From Paracoccaceae bacterium (GTDB lineage: Bacteria; Pseudomonadota; Alphaproteobacteria; Rhodobacterales; Rhodobacteraceae): a DNA stretch of 64,000 nucleotides. Of the stretch, positions 26,586 through 36,828 are shown one piece after another. The notes beneath the pieces are model-generated. The model searched no databases. It saw nothing but the letters and a program-made list of their open reading frames with translations, and had not been told where the DNA came from. The DNA lies in contig JAUYQR010000010.1 of the NCBI GenBank assembly GCA_030697175.1, forward strand, positions 1 to 64,000, read 5' to 3'. Each line of letters starts with the position of its first letter. The stretch's first letter is position 1. Made by a program: the position numbers and the translations under genes.

Positions 26586-27122
26586 TCAGAAACCGAGTGC
26601 GCGCCAGATCCAGCCGAAGATGTGGCCCGCGACCTCGCCGAATTTCGGCGTGACATAGGCCCAGAGCGCACAGCCGACGACGTTGATCACCGAAAAGACG
26701 ACCGGCGACATTCGCGCCATCCCGGCCATCAGGAACACCACCGCGCGCAACGGGCCGAAGAAATGACCGATCAGGATCGCAAACGCGCCCCAGCGGCGAA
26801 ACGCGGCGTTGCCCTTTTCGATCAGATCGGCATGTCTGGCGATCGGACGGAACGACAGAAGCGTGTCGCCATACACCCAGCCGATCCCGTAGGAGATGAA
26901 GGAGCCGATGATCGCCCCGATCGTCGCCCCTGCCCAGATCGGCAGAAAGCTGATCTGCCCGGTCGCCACCAGCGCGCCCACGCCCAGGAGGATCGCGGTG
27001 GACGGAATGAAGATCGACACCAGCGCGAGGTTCTCGCCGATGGCAAAGGCCAGTGCGATCCAGAATGCCCAGGCTGCATTGTCCCGCACGAAGGCGAGCG
27101 TGGTTTCGATGAGCGCGTCCAT
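26586..27122 (-). CDS. DedA-family membrane protein
   Basis: The 178-residue integral membrane protein has about four to five hydrophobic segments. The DedA/SNARE-associated signature is present as LFRPIARHADLIEKGNAAF-like sequence (SFRPIARHADLIEKGNAAF) and RWGAFAILIGHFFGPLRAVVFLMAGMARM. DedA proteins are linked to lipid (undecaprenyl-phosphate or phospholipid) flipping and membrane homeostasis. It lies between preT and preA on the same strand (63- and 69-base gaps). That is not a functional partner one would expect. Confidence 0.88.
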   Translation of the reverse strand: MDALIETTLAFVRDNAAWAFWIALAFAIGENLALVSIFIPSTAILLGVGALVATGQISFLPIWAGATIGAIIGSFISYGIGWVYGDTLLSFRPIARHADLIEKGNAAFRRWGAFAILIGHFFGPLRAVVFLMAGMARMSPVVFSVINVVGCALWAYVTPKFGEVAGHIFGWIWRALGF

Positions 27123-27185
27123 AGGCCTCGTGGTCCGATCGGTGGCCCAGCGATAGACGTGAGGCGATGGATGCGCAAGCCGGTG

Positions 27186-28508
27186 TCATTGCTGGCCCAT
27201 CAACTGACGATGGATCGCTTCGGCGGCATCGCGGCCTTCGGCAACGGCGGTGACGGTCAGATCCTCGCCGCCCGCCGCGCAATCGCCGCCAACCCAGACG
27301 CGCGCGGCCGGACCGGCGATCTTGCCACCTGCCACGGGAAGGCCGTCTGGCGCGCCATCAAGGGTCTGGCCGATGGCCTTGAACACCTGATCGGCCTTGA
27401 GCGTGAAGGTTTCCGAGGAAAGCGTCAGGCCGTTCGGGCCGTCTTCGGTATAGGCGAACTCCACCGCTTCGGCCCGGCCGTTGCCAAGGACGCGGACCGG
27501 GGCAGCGTTGTGGATGATGCGGACGCCGGCCTTGACGGCGTGGTCCTGTTCGTAGCCTGACGCGCTCATCTTCTCGGCGCCGCGGCGGTAGACGATGGTG
27601 ACGTTCTCCGCCCCGAGGAGCTTTGATTGCACGGCGGCGTCCACGGCGGTCATGCCGCCGCCAATCACCACCACGTCGCGACCGACGGGCAGCGTGGCGA
27701 GGTCGCCCGACTGGCGCAGTTCGGCGATGAAATCGACGGCGTTGCGCACGCCGGCCAGTTCTTCACCGGCGGCGCGGAGGGCGTTGACGCCGGCAAGGCC
27801 GATGCCAAGGAACACCGCGTCGTAGTCTGCGGTCAGTTGGGCAAGGGTCACGTCGCGGCCAAGTTCAACCCCGGTGCGGATTTCGATGCCGCCGATCTTC
27901 AACAGCCACTCGACCTCGGCCTGGGCAAAGCCGTTCGTCGCCTTGTAGGAGGCGATGCCGTATTCGTTGAGCCCGCCCGCCTTGGCGCGGCGTTCCAGCA
28001 CGACGACATCGTGGCCGTGCATCGCCAGACGGTGCGCGCAGGCAAGGCCCGCAGGCCCTGCGCCCACGACCGCGACGCGCAGGCCCGTGGGCACGGCGCG
28101 CTTGAACGGGTGGACGCCCTTTTGCATTACCACGTCCGTGGCGTAGCGTTGCAGCAGGCCGATCTCGACCGGCTTGCCTTCGGCAGCTTCACGGACACAG
28201 GCCTCTTCGCACAGGGTTTCGGTGGGGCAGACGCGGGCGCACATGCCGCCGAGGATGTTCTGATCCCAGATCGTCTTTGCGGCGGCCTCGGGCGTGCCGG
28301 TCGCGATCTGGCGGATGAAGAGGGGGATGTCGATCGAGGTCGGGCAGGCGGTGATGCAGGGCGCATCGTGGCAGAAATAACAGCGATCCGCAGCCACCCG
28401 CGCCTCATGCGCATCGAAGGGCGGCGTGTGATCGTCGAAGTTTGCCTGATAGGCGGCGGCTGGCAGGCGGCCCGGAACGATGCCGGGCGTCAGCGGGCTG
28501 TTCGTCAT
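27186..28508 (-). CDS. preT: NAD(P)-dependent dihydropyrimidine dehydrogenase subunit PreT
   Basis: The 440-residue flavoprotein resembles the small subunit of glutamate synthase. The N-terminal cysteine-rich domain binds 4Fe-4S clusters (CYFCHDAPCITACPTSIDIP; CARVCPTETLCEEACVR). The FAD site is VAVVGAGPAGLACAHRL, the NAD(P)H site VVIGGGMTAVDAA, and the C-terminal GGDCAAGGEDLTVTAVAEG fits the family. It passes electrons to PreA. The frame is open 15 codons further upstream, but the ATG at 28508 (MTNSPLTPG) fits best. The divergent accB lies 240 bases away; that gap includes an A/T-rich stretch near 28555-28600, where the promoters probably sit. Confidence 0.92.
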   Translation of the reverse strand: MTNSPLTPGIVPGRLPAAAYQANFDDHTPPFDAHEARVAADRCYFCHDAPCITACPTSIDIPLFIRQIATGTPEAAAKTIWDQNILGGMCARVCPTETLCEEACVREAAEGKPVEIGLLQRYATDVVMQKGVHPFKRAVPTGLRVAVVGAGPAGLACAHRLAMHGHDVVVLERRAKAGGLNEYGIASYKATNGFAQAEVEWLLKIGGIEIRTGVELGRDVTLAQLTADYDAVFLGIGLAGVNALRAAGEELAGVRNAVDFIAELRQSGDLATLPVGRDVVVIGGGMTAVDAAVQSKLLGAENVTIVYRRGAEKMSASGYEQDHAVKAGVRIIHNAAPVRVLGNGRAEAVEFAYTEDGPNGLTLSSETFTLKADQVFKAIGQTLDGAPDGLPVAGGKIAGPAARVWVGGDCAAGGEDLTVTAVAEGRDAAEAIHRQLMGQQ

Positions 28509-28748
28509 CGGTCGCGTGACCTCCCCTTGTTTCCCTGAGGGAAAGGCTGGCACAGGTTGTTTTTTTTATCAAACGGTAAATTTTTGACGGAAGGGTTTTT
28601 TGTGCGGCAGGTCCGGTTGGCAGGAAGACTGCACAAAACAGCGGCACCAAGATCGCCGCTTTTCAGCCATGACGGCCTCGCGTATAAGCGCCAGACGCAA
28701 CGCCGCGCGCAACGCGCGGCCAAGAAACGTCAAATGGCAGAGGACGGC

Positions 28749-29234
28749 ATGAGCAAACAGAACCCGGACGCAGACGTCGCCTTCATCTCGGCGCTCGCCG
28801 AACTTCTGAACAAGAACGATCTGACCGAGCTTTCGGTGAAGCGCGAATACGGCGAGGATGACAGCCTTGACGTGCGTGTGGTCAAGCAATCGAACATCGT
28901 TTCGGTGACGACAGCCGCCCCTGCCCCGGCGCAGCATTACACCCCTGCCCCCGCCGCCGCGGCGGTCGCCCCTGCGGCACCGGAAGATCCCGCGCAGCAT
29001 CCGGGTGCCGTCACCTCGCCGATGGTCGGCACGGTGTATCTGTCGGCCGAACCGGGGGCGACGCCGTTTGTCGCCATCGGCCAGGCGGTGACCGAAGGCC
29101 AGACCGTGCTGATCATCGAAGCGATGAAAACCATGAACCACATCCCCGCGCCGCGTGCCGGCACGGTCAAGCGCATCGTCGTCGAGGATGGATCGCCCGT
29201 CGAATACGGCGCGCCCCTGATGATCATCGAGTAG
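28749..29234 (+). CDS. accB: Biotin carboxyl carrier protein of acetyl-CoA carboxylase
   Basis: The 161-residue carrier of the carboxylase starting fatty-acid synthesis. It has an N-terminal helical region, an Ala/Pro-rich linker (about residues 56-85), and a biotinyl domain with the attachment motif EAMKTMN (Lys127). The open frame extends upstream. The ATG at 28749 has GAGGA eight bases before it and gives the conserved MSKQN start; an ATG five codons earlier (28734) is possible. accC follows after 4 bases, the standard accBC pair. Confidence 0.96.
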   Translation: MSKQNPDADVAFISALAELLNKNDLTELSVKREYGEDDSLDVRVVKQSNIVSVTTAAPAPAQHYTPAPAAAAVAPAAPEDPAQHPGAVTSPMVGTVYLSAEPGATPFVAIGQAVTEGQTVLIIEAMKTMNHIPAPRAGTVKRIVVEDGSPVEYGAPLMIIE

Positions 29235-29238
29235 CGCC

Positions 29239-30588
<1,350 letters not shown>

Positions 30589-30622
30589 GCGAAGGGGCGG
30601 CACCCGCCCCTTCCCCGCGCTG

Positions 30623-31303
30623 ATGCAGATCGGCCCGCACCCTGATCTGACGCCTGAAACGCTGCTGCGCGGGTATGCCTTGGGGATTTTCCCGATGGCT
30701 GAAAGCCGTGACGATACCGAAGTGCATTGGGTCGATCCGCGCCACCGGGGCATCCTGCCGCTGGACGGGTTTCACATTTCGCGCAGTCTGGCCCGCCATA
30801 TCCGGCGCGCCGGAGTGACCGTGACGGCGGACCGCGCCTTTGACGCGGTGGTGACGGCCTGCGCCGACCGCGAGGAGACGTGGATCAGCCGCCAGATCCA
30901 GACGCTCTACCGTGCGCTGCATGCGGCGGGGTTTGCGCATAGCCTGGAGGTTTGGGAGGGAGAAGCGCTGGTGGGCGGGGTTTACGGGGTTAAGCTCGGG
31001 TCGGCGTTCTTTGGCGAAAGCATGTTCTCGCGCCGGACCGATGCGTCGAAGCTGGCGCTGGCCTGGCTGGTGGACAGGCTGCGGGCGGGTGGCTTCACGC
31101 TGTTCGATACGCAGTTCCTGACGCCGCATCTGGCCAGCCTTGGCGGCGTGGAAGTGACACGCGGAGCGTATCACCGGATGTTGCAGGACGCGCTGGGGCG
31201 GAGTGCGACGTTCGACCCGCCGGGCTATTCGCCCTCGCCCTCGGGCGTGGTGGCGGGCTCTGCGCCTGCGGGCAGCACGCAGCGCAGCACCCAGACATCG
31301 TAA
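30623..31303 (+). CDS. aat: Leucyl/phenylalanyl-tRNA--protein transferase
   Basis: The 226-residue enzyme adds Leu or Phe to N-terminal Arg/Lys of proteins, marking them for ClpAP (N-degron pathway). Motifs are GYALGIFPMAE, VHWVDPRHRGILPLDGFHISRSL, GGVYGVKLGSAFFGESMFSR and DTQFLTPHLASLGGVEVTR. The ATG at 30623 is chosen from an open frame beginning in accC. The last 26 residues or so (Ser/Pro/Thr-rich) are encoded opposite the end of the DUF2155 gene and look unlike the conserved core. It is 34 bases downstream of accC and probably in the same transcript. Confidence 0.95.
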   Translation: MQIGPHPDLTPETLLRGYALGIFPMAESRDDTEVHWVDPRHRGILPLDGFHISRSLARHIRRAGVTVTADRAFDAVVTACADREETWISRQIQTLYRALHAAGFAHSLEVWEGEALVGGVYGVKLGSAFFGESMFSRRTDASKLALAWLVDRLRAGGFTLFDTQFLTPHLASLGGVEVTRGAYHRMLQDALGRSATFDPPGYSPSPSGVVAGSAPAGSTQRSTQTS

Positions 31304-31617
31304 CGCGGGTGGTCGAGCGCGGAAAGCGCCGGGCTGGAGGCAAGCATCCAGCCGGAAAACACCGTCTTTTGCAGCCCGCCGTCGACCATCGTCAGATGCG
31401 CCTCGGCGTCGGAGGCGGGGTTGTCGGTGGGGTAGCGGCAACTGTCGAGTTGCACCACGAGGCGGCCGATCTTGGCGGATTGGCCGCGACTGAGTTCAAC
31501 GTCGCCGGTTTCGCTGGTCAGCTTGTCGAGCCAGCGCAGGGTGCCGCCTTCGGCCTCGGTGTAGGTCTGCGCGGTGGCCGGTGTGGCCAGCAGGGCGACG
31601 AGGACCAGCGCCTTCAT
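31225..31617 (-). CDS. DUF2155 domain protein, exported
   Basis: The 130-residue protein has an N-terminal signal peptide (MKALVLVALLATPATAQ). The mature part has the DUF2155 features: GGTLRWLDKLTSETGDVEL, VVQLDSCRYP with a conserved Cys, SGWMLASSPALSALDHPRYDVWVLRC with a second Cys. A disulfide between the two cysteines is plausible. The function is unknown; the protein is conserved beside mlaD and NDUFA12 in alphaproteobacteria. The start overlaps the mlaD stop (ATGA). The 3' end overlaps the convergent aat gene by 79 bases. Confidence 0.88.
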   Translation of the reverse strand: MKALVLVALLATPATAQTYTEAEGGTLRWLDKLTSETGDVELSRGQSAKIGRLVVQLDSCRYPTDNPASDAEAHLTMVDGGLQKTVFSGWMLASSPALSALDHPRYDVWVLRCVLPAGAEPATTPEGEGE

Positions 31618-32078
31618 GGGTTGGCCGTTTCGTCCGCGCTGTCGCCGCCGACGAACTTCATCAGAAGGGTGATCAGGCTGACCGCGCCTTGGGTATCTTC
31701 GATCTCGGCCCCCGGTTCGAGGTTTTCCAGCGCGCCGCCGGGAATGATCTCGACGAAGTTGCCGCCCAGAAGCCCTTCGGACGAAATCAGAATCGCGGAG
31801 TCTGTCGGAAGCTGGATGGTATCCTGCAATTCGATCCTGGCGTCGGCGAAGAAGGTTTGCGGGTTCAGCGTCAGGTCGGTGATGCTGCCAACCTTGACAC
31901 CGGCAAGCCGCACATCCGACCCGACGGTGATGCCTTCGACCGAGCGGAAGCTGGCGGTCAACGGGTAGGTTCCGGCCTCGCGGGCGAAGCCTGCACCGTT
32001 TGCAGCGTAGAGGAAGAACCCCGCCGCCACCACCATCACGGCCGCGCCGGCCGCGATCTCTGCGCGTTCGTAAGCCAT
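31614..32078 (-). CDS. mlaD: MlaD-like MCE-domain lipid-transport protein
   Basis: The 154-residue protein has one N-terminal membrane segment (AEIAAGAAVMVVAAGFFLYAA) and an MCE domain (YPLTASFRSVEGITVGSDVRLAGVKVGSI in order). The C-terminal part is short and ends in a helical segment. In the Mla system MlaD is the periplasmic hexamer that passes phospholipids between membranes. The other Mla genes are not in the window. The start overlaps the NDUFA12 stop as TGATG, and its stop overlaps the DUF2155 start, so the three genes are translationally coupled. Confidence 0.9.
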   Translation of the reverse strand: MAYERAEIAAGAAVMVVAAGFFLYAANGAGFAREAGTYPLTASFRSVEGITVGSDVRLAGVKVGSITDLTLNPQTFFADARIELQDTIQLPTDSAILISSEGLLGGNFVEIIPGGALENLEPGAEIEDTQGAVSLITLLMKFVGGDSADETANP

Positions 32079-32452
32079 CACTCGGGCTGCCACGCCTCGT
32101 AGTCGCGCCGGGCGACCGGGTCAGCCTTGCGGATCGAGCCGGGCGGCACATAGGCGGTATCGGTGCCGGTCATGTTCGCCTCGTGGGTCTTTTCCCAAGG
32201 CTTGTGCTTGAGCGGCGCGACGGTCGGCGGCTGGTCGAAGGTGTGGTGCAGCCAGCCGTGCCAATCGGGCGTCACGCGCGAGGCTTCCATCTCGCCGTTG
32301 AAGATGACCCAGCGGCGCTTGCGATCGCGGGTTTCGTAGAAGATGTTTCCCGCCGCATCTTCGCCCACCTTCACGCCGTTGCGGGCGGTGAAGATCTGGG
32401 TGCCCAGCGTCTGGCTGTTCCACCAGGTCAGAAGACGTTTCAGGAAATACAT
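32078..32452 (-). CDS. NADH:ubiquinone oxidoreductase NDUFA12-like accessory subunit
   Basis: The 124-residue protein matches the NDUFA12/B17.2 family, an accessory subunit of respiratory complex I kept in alphaproteobacteria. Motifs are [45 protein letters not shown] and [16 protein letters not shown] in order. The ATG at 32452 is chosen from a longer open frame. It heads the NDUFA12-mlaD-DUF2155 unit. The main nuo genes are elsewhere. Confidence 0.94.
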   Translation of the reverse strand: MYFLKRLLTWWNSQTLGTQIFTARNGVKVGEDAAGNIFYETRDRKRRWVIFNGEMEASRVTPDWHGWLHHTFDQPPTVAPLKHKPWEKTHEANMTGTDTAYVPPGSIRKADPVARRDYEAWQPE

Positions 32453-32536
32453 GCGCAAGCCTCCGTGATTGCTTTCATATGACCGAAACCGCCCGCAAGG
32501 TCTAGGGTCAAGCCGGGCCTGTGGCGGGTTGGCGCA

Positions 32537-32565
32537 AAGGAAAAGGCGGGCAAGCTGCCCGCCTT
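32537..32565 (-). terminator. Rho-independent terminator of clpX
   Basis: On the minus strand, 24 bases after the clpX stop, AAGGCGGGC (32565-32557 read as complement) pairs with GCCCGCCTT (32551-32543) across a 5-base loop. TTCCTTT follows. It separates clpX from the NDUFA12 unit. Confidence 0.82.
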
Positions 32566-32589
32566 GATCCACCACGCAGGAATGGCCGG

Positions 32590-33852
32590 TCAGGCCTTCA
32601 CGGCGTCTTTCTTTTTCGTCTCGGTGTAGACCAGCATCGGCTTGGCGCCGTTGTTCACCGCCTCCTCCTTGACGACCACCTCTTCGACCGAGTCCATGCC
32701 GGGAAGTTCGAACATGGTGTCGAGCAGGATATCCTCCATGATCGAGCGCAGGCCGCGTGCGCCGGTCTTGCGCTTGATCGCGCGCTTGGCAATGGCCGTC
32801 AGCGCGTCGGGGGTGAAGGTCAGCTTGGTGCCTTCGATTTCGAACAGACGCTGGTATTGCTTGACCAGCGCGTTCTTCGGTTCGGTCAGGATCGTCACCA
32901 GCGCAGGTTCGTCCAGATCGGTCAGGGTGGCGATCACCGGCAGACGGCCGACGAATTCCGGGATCAGGCCGAACTTGAGCAGATCCTCAGGTTCCAGCTC
33001 CTTGAACAGCTCGCCCACACCGCGTTCTTCCGGGCCCTTCACATCGGCGCCAAAGCCGATGCCCGACCCCTTGTTGCGCTGCGCGATGATCTTTTCCAGA
33101 CCGGCGAAGGCGCCGCCGCAGATGAACAGGATGTTCGTCGTGTCCACCTGCAGGAATTCCTGCTGCGGGTGCTTGCGGCCGCCTTGCGGCGGGACGCTGG
33201 CGACGGTGCCTTCCATGATCTTCAAAAGCGCCTGCTGCACGCCCTCGCCCGAGACATCCCGGGTGATCGAGGGGTTGTCGGACTTGCGGGTGATCTTGTC
33301 GACCTCGTCGATGTAGACGATGCCACGCTGCGCGCGTTCGACGTTGTATTCGCTGGCTTGAAGCAGTTTCAGGATGATGTTCTCGACATCCTCGCCGACG
33401 TAACCGGCTTCGGTCAGCGTAGTCGCATCGGCCATGGTGAAGGGCACGTCGAGGATGCGGGCCAAGGTCTGCGCCAGCAGGGTCTTGCCGCAGCCGGTGG
33501 GGCCGATCAAGAGGATGTTCGACTTCGACAGTTCGATATCCGACTTGGACGAATGATTGAGCCGCTTGTAGTGGTTGTGCACCGCCACCGACAGCACCCG
33601 CTTGGCGTGGATCTGGCCGATCACGTAATCGTCCAGCACCTTGCAGATGTCGCGCGGCGTCGGCACCCCGTCCGAGGACTTCAGACCCGAGGTCTTCGTC
33701 TCCTCGCGGATGATGTCCATGCACAGTTCGACACATTCGTCGCAGATAAACACAGTCGGCCCTGCGATCAGCTTACGCACCTCATGCTGGCTTTTGCCGC
33801 AGAAGGAACAGTAGAGCGTATTCTTGCTGTCGCTGCCTGAATTATTCGCCAT
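32590..33852 (-). CDS. clpX: ATP-dependent Clp protease ATP-binding subunit ClpX
   Basis: The 420-residue AAA+ unfoldase works with ClpP. The N-terminal C4 zinc-binding domain ([17 protein letters not shown] then ICDEC) is complete. Walker A is GPTGCGKT, Walker [11 protein letters not shown], and the pore loop (GYVGEDVE) and ClpP-binding IGFGAD region are present. The ATG at 33852 gives [15 protein letters not shown]; the frame is open 9 codons upstream. clpP lies upstream on the same strand, 148 bases away, the usual clpP-clpX order. A strong terminator follows. Confidence 0.98.
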   Translation of the reverse strand: MANNSGSDSKNTLYCSFCGKSQHEVRKLIAGPTVFICDECVELCMDIIREETKTSGLKSSDGVPTPRDICKVLDDYVIGQIHAKRVLSVAVHNHYKRLNHSSKSDIELSKSNILLIGPTGCGKTLLAQTLARILDVPFTMADATTLTEAGYVGEDVENIILKLLQASEYNVERAQRGIVYIDEVDKITRKSDNPSITRDVSGEGVQQALLKIMEGTVASVPPQGGRKHPQQEFLQVDTTNILFICGGAFAGLEKIIAQRNKGSGIGFGADVKGPEERGVGELFKELEPEDLLKFGLIPEFVGRLPVIATLTDLDEPALVTILTEPKNALVKQYQRLFEIEGTKLTFTPDALTAIAKRAIKRKTGARGLRSIMEDILLDTMFELPGMDSVEEVVVKEEAVNNGAKPMLVYTETKKKDAVKA

Positions 33853-33982
33853 CCGCAGTCCTCTAGCCGCTGTCGCCAAAACTGACCGCGATCGTGGTCA
33901 GCGAGTGTTATGCGGAGCTTAGGCCAAGGCCGAAAGCTCCACAATCGCAAATCGCCCCGCAAGCGTCATGCAGCTGCGGGGC

Positions 33983-34006
33983 GCCGTGTCACTTGCCGTG
34001 TCACTT
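33983..34006. repeat. 12-bp tandem duplication over the clpP stop codon
   Basis: GCCGTGTCACTT occurs twice in a row (33983-33994 and 33995-34006). On the minus strand this repeats the final Lys codon and TGA of clpP, so a second in-frame AAG TGA lies 12 bases after the first. The protein is unaffected. Confidence 0.88.
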
Positions 34007-34633
34007 GGACGTGTCGTCCGCCTTGCCACGGCTTTCGAGGATGCTGTCGATCAACCCCCAGGCCTTGGCATCTTCGGCGGACATGAAGTTGTCACGCTCC
34101 AGCGCGGCCTCGACCACCTCGTAGGTGTTGCCGGTGTGCTTGACGTAGATCTCGTTCAGCCGGCGCTTCAGTTTTTCCGTCTCGCGGGCGTGGATCATGA
34201 TGTCGGTCGCCTGGCCCTGGTAGCCGCCCGAAGGCTGGTGAACCATGACGCGGCTGTTCGGCAGTGAAAAGCGCATGCCCGGATGCCCGGCCGTCAGCAG
34301 CAAGGAGCCCATCGAAGCCGCCTGCCCGATGACCAGCGTCGAGACCTTCGGCTTAATGTACTGCATCGTGTCGTAGATCGAGAGGCCCGAAGTCACCACG
34401 CCGCCGGGCGAGTTGATGTACATCGAGATTTCCTTGGACGGGTTTTCCGATTCAAGGAACAGAAGCTGGGCGCAGATCAGGCTGGACATTCCGTCATGCA
34501 CCGGGCCACCGAGGAAGATGATCCGCTCCTTCAGCATCCGGCTGAAGATGTCATAGGCACGTTCGCCCCGGCTGGTCTGTTCGACGACCATGGGGACGAG
34601 GGTATTCATGTAGTGGTCTACCGGATCGCGCAT
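34001..34633 (-). CDS. clpP: ATP-dependent Clp protease proteolytic subunit ClpP
   Basis: The 210-residue serine protease forms tetradecamers with ClpX or ClpA. The catalytic Ser107 lies in [11 protein letters not shown] and His132 in [10 protein letters not shown]; the Asp lies in the following helical region. [11 protein letters not shown] is conserved. The ATG at 34633 gives [16 protein letters not shown]; the frame is open upstream without homology. The gene order with clpX is standard. A 12-bp duplication lies over its stop codon. Confidence 0.97.
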   Translation of the reverse strand: MRDPVDHYMNTLVPMVVEQTSRGERAYDIFSRMLKERIIFLGGPVHDGMSSLICAQLLFLESENPSKEISMYINSPGGVVTSGLSIYDTMQYIKPKVSTLVIGQAASMGSLLLTAGHPGMRFSLPNSRVMVHQPSGGYQGQATDIMIHARETEKLKRRLNEIYVKHTGNTYEVVEAALERDNFMSAEDAKAWGLIDSILESRGKADDTSK

Positions 34634-34779
34634 CTGAGCCCTGCCTCTGTCATTCGTGTCGGAATATCGCCTGAAGTGTTGCCAGAGTCTTAGTGGCGCG
34701 TCGCGGGGGCCGCAAGGGCGGGTCTGCAAAACGGGCCGAGCCGCCTTGCCGCGGCGCGCGGGCGGCTTAAACCCAGTGC

Positions 34780-35967
34780 ATGACAGATCCATTTCCCCTT
34801 CCCACCCGGGCGGCAGGGCTGGCCCGGCTGCACGGCTTTTTGCCGCGCGCGGGGCTGGCCTACGCGGCGAAACGCAACAACGACCTGGCCGGGCATCCGC
34901 ATGTGTCGGGCCTGTCGCCCTGGTTGCGGCACCGGCTGGTGACCGAGGCCGAGGTGATTGCAGCGGTGCAGGCGGCGCATCCGGGCGGTGCGGACAGGTT
35001 TCTGGCCGAGGTCTGGTGGCGGACCTACTGGAAGGGCTGGCTGGAACTGCGCCCGGCGATCTGGTCGGACTACCGGCAGGGGTTGCAGGCGGCGCTGGAC
35101 CGGGTGCAGGTCGAAGCGGGGCTTCGGGCGCGATGGGAGGACGCCTGCGAGGGGCGCACCGGCATCGACGGGTTTGACCACTGGGCGCGCGAACTGGGGG
35201 CGACGGGCTATCTGCACAATCATGCGCGGATGTGGTTCGCCTCGATCTGGATCTTCACGCTGGGGCTGCCGTGGGAGCTGGGCGCGGATTTCTTTCTGCG
35301 GCATTTGATCGACGGCGACCCTGCGTCGAACACGCTGAGCTGGCGGTGGGTCGCGGGGCTGCACACGCCGGGCAAGACCTATCTTGCGACGGCTGACAAC
35401 ATCGCGCGCAACACCGAAGGGCGATTTGCACCGCAGGGGCTGGCGACAGTTGCCCTGCCGTTGCGGGGTGCGCCGCACCCTGCCCCACGCCCGGCACCGT
35501 TGGGTGACACGCCCGACCCGACCGCACCGGCGTTGCTCCTCATCACCGAGGAGGATTTGTCGGCCGAGCCGGTGGTGGCCTGCCCTGTCGCGGGGCTTGC
35601 GGTGCTGAGCCATCCGGCCGGGCGGTCGCCGCTGGCGGTGGCGCCGGGGGTGCTGGCGTTCACCACTGCGGCCCTCGATGACGCGCTGGCGCGGCTGGCG
35701 GCACCGCAGGCACAGCGATTCGGGGCGGCAGAGCTTGCCGCGCTGGTCGATCACGCGGCAGCCTTGGGCGCGCGCCAGATCGTGACGGCCCATGCCCCGG
35801 TCGGGCCGGTGGCGCGGCTGCTGGCCGAGGTGCAAAGGCTGGCCGAGGTGCAAAGGCTGGCCGAACCGCGTGGCCTGTCGCTGGTCAGGGTGCTGCGCCC
35901 GCATGACCGCGATGCATGGCCCCATGCCACCCACGGCTTCTTTCGGTTTCGCAAGGCGGTGATGTGA
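34780..35967 (+). CDS. Photolyase-like FAD-binding domain protein lacking the N-terminal antenna domain
   Basis: The 395-residue protein begins directly with the helical FAD-binding domain of the photolyase/cryptochrome family. Landmarks are [94 protein letters not shown] and ADNIARNT. The N-terminal alpha/beta domain that binds the antenna cofactor is absent. After about residue 235 comes a region of some 160 residues ([39 protein letters not shown]) that looks alpha/beta and may be a relocated Rossmann-like domain. DNA repair or a blue-light signalling role cannot be decided. It contains an in-frame 18-bp tandem repeat and diverges from clpP. Confidence 0.82.
   Translation: MTDPFPLPTRAAGLARLHGFLPRAGLAYAAKRNNDLAGHPHVSGLSPWLRHRLVTEAEVIAAVQAAHPGGADRFLAEVWWRTYWKGWLELRPAIWSDYRQGLQAALDRVQVEAGLRARWEDACEGRTGIDGFDHWARELGATGYLHNHARMWFASIWIFTLGLPWELGADFFLRHLIDGDPASNTLSWRWVAGLHTPGKTYLATADNIARNTEGRFAPQGLATVALPLRGAPHPAPRPAPLGDTPDPTAPALLLITEEDLSAEPVVACPVAGLAVLSHPAGRSPLAVAPGVLAFTTAALDDALARLAAPQAQRFGAAELAALVDHAAALGARQIVTAHAPVGPVARLLAEVQRLAEVQRLAEPRGLSLVRVLRPHDRDAWPHATHGFFRFRKAVM
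35821..35864 (+). repeat. In-frame 18-bp tandem repeat inside the photolyase-like gene
   Basis: CTGGCCGAGGTGCAAAGG is present twice (35821-35838, 35839-35856), with the first 8 bases of a third copy. It encodes [15 protein letters not shown] in the C-terminal domain. The exact copy identity suggests a recent slippage event that keeps the frame. Confidence 0.92.
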
Positions 35968-35970
35968 CGG

Positions 35971-36582
35971 TCAGCGCCCGAACACGCGCCGCGCCAGAAT
36001 GACGCGGGACACCGTCGTGACGATGCAAAGGCTACCGAACGCCCAGGCCGCCGGGACAAACAGAGCCGGCCACATCGCGATCACCAGAAAGAACGCGATG
36101 GTTTCGGTGCCCTCCAGCAGGCCCGAGGTGAAGTAGAGCGACTTTTCGCCCCGACTGCGGGTTTCCAGACCACGCTTTGCCGCCAGCACCGCATAGCCCA
36201 GAAAGCTGGCACCGTTGGCATAGAAGGTTGCCAGCAGGAACGCCCCGGCCACGCCATTCACCGCCGGATCGCGCAGCACGAATGCCAGTGGCACCGCGCC
36301 GTAGAACACGAAATCGCAAACGATATCGAGAAAGCCGCCAAAATCGGTCTTGCCGCGCGCCCGCGCCACCGCACCGTCCAACCCATCGGCCAGACGGCTG
36401 GCAAGGATCGGCAGCACCACGATCAGACCCGCCTCTCCCGCGCCGATCAGCGTGGCGGCAACCAGCCCGATGGCCAACCCGGCAAGGGTCACGCCGTTTG
36501 CGTGGGCGCCACGATTGGCCAGCCAGACGCCGCCACGATTGAGTGGCGCGTCGATCAATCCGCGCATGAAACCGTCCAGCAT
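35971..36582 (-). CDS. CDP-alcohol phosphatidyltransferase family protein
   Basis: The roughly 203-residue membrane protein has the family motif D-G-L-D-G-A-V-A-R-(x7)-G-G-F-L-D-I-V-C-D, which binds the metal and the CDP-alcohol. About five hydrophobic segments surround it. Such enzymes move a phosphatidyl or related group to an alcohol, but the acceptor is not evident. The frame is open to 36741, with in-frame ATG codons at 36741, 36618 and 36582. The last is used because it immediately precedes the conserved region. It converges on the photolyase-like gene (3 bases apart) and diverges from the CAP gene. Confidence 0.82.
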   Translation of the reverse strand: MLDGFMRGLIDAPLNRGGVWLANRGAHANGVTLAGLAIGLVAATLIGAGEAGLIVVLPILASRLADGLDGAVARARGKTDFGGFLDIVCDFVFYGAVPLAFVLRDPAVNGVAGAFLLATFYANGASFLGYAVLAAKRGLETRSRGEKSLYFTSGLLEGTETIAFFLVIAMWPALFVPAAWAFGSLCIVTTVSRVILARRVFGR

Positions 36583-36828
36583 CCATCGCTCCGCATCCGA
36601 CGTCGGCGACAAGACCATGTCGCCCGTGACGAGGCCAGTCACATTGGCGTTGCCCGCTGCGCAAGGATCTGCCGAAACGGGGGGGCGCGGCCAGCGAAGC
36701 CTCGCCCCTCGCTTGCGACGCAACAACCCAACTGTCGCCACACATCACATTTCCCGCCATCTTTTGCCTTAGTCTGGCCCCAGACTCTCGCAACGCTGCC
36801 GGTGTTGCCACCTGTGGGAGAAATCTCG

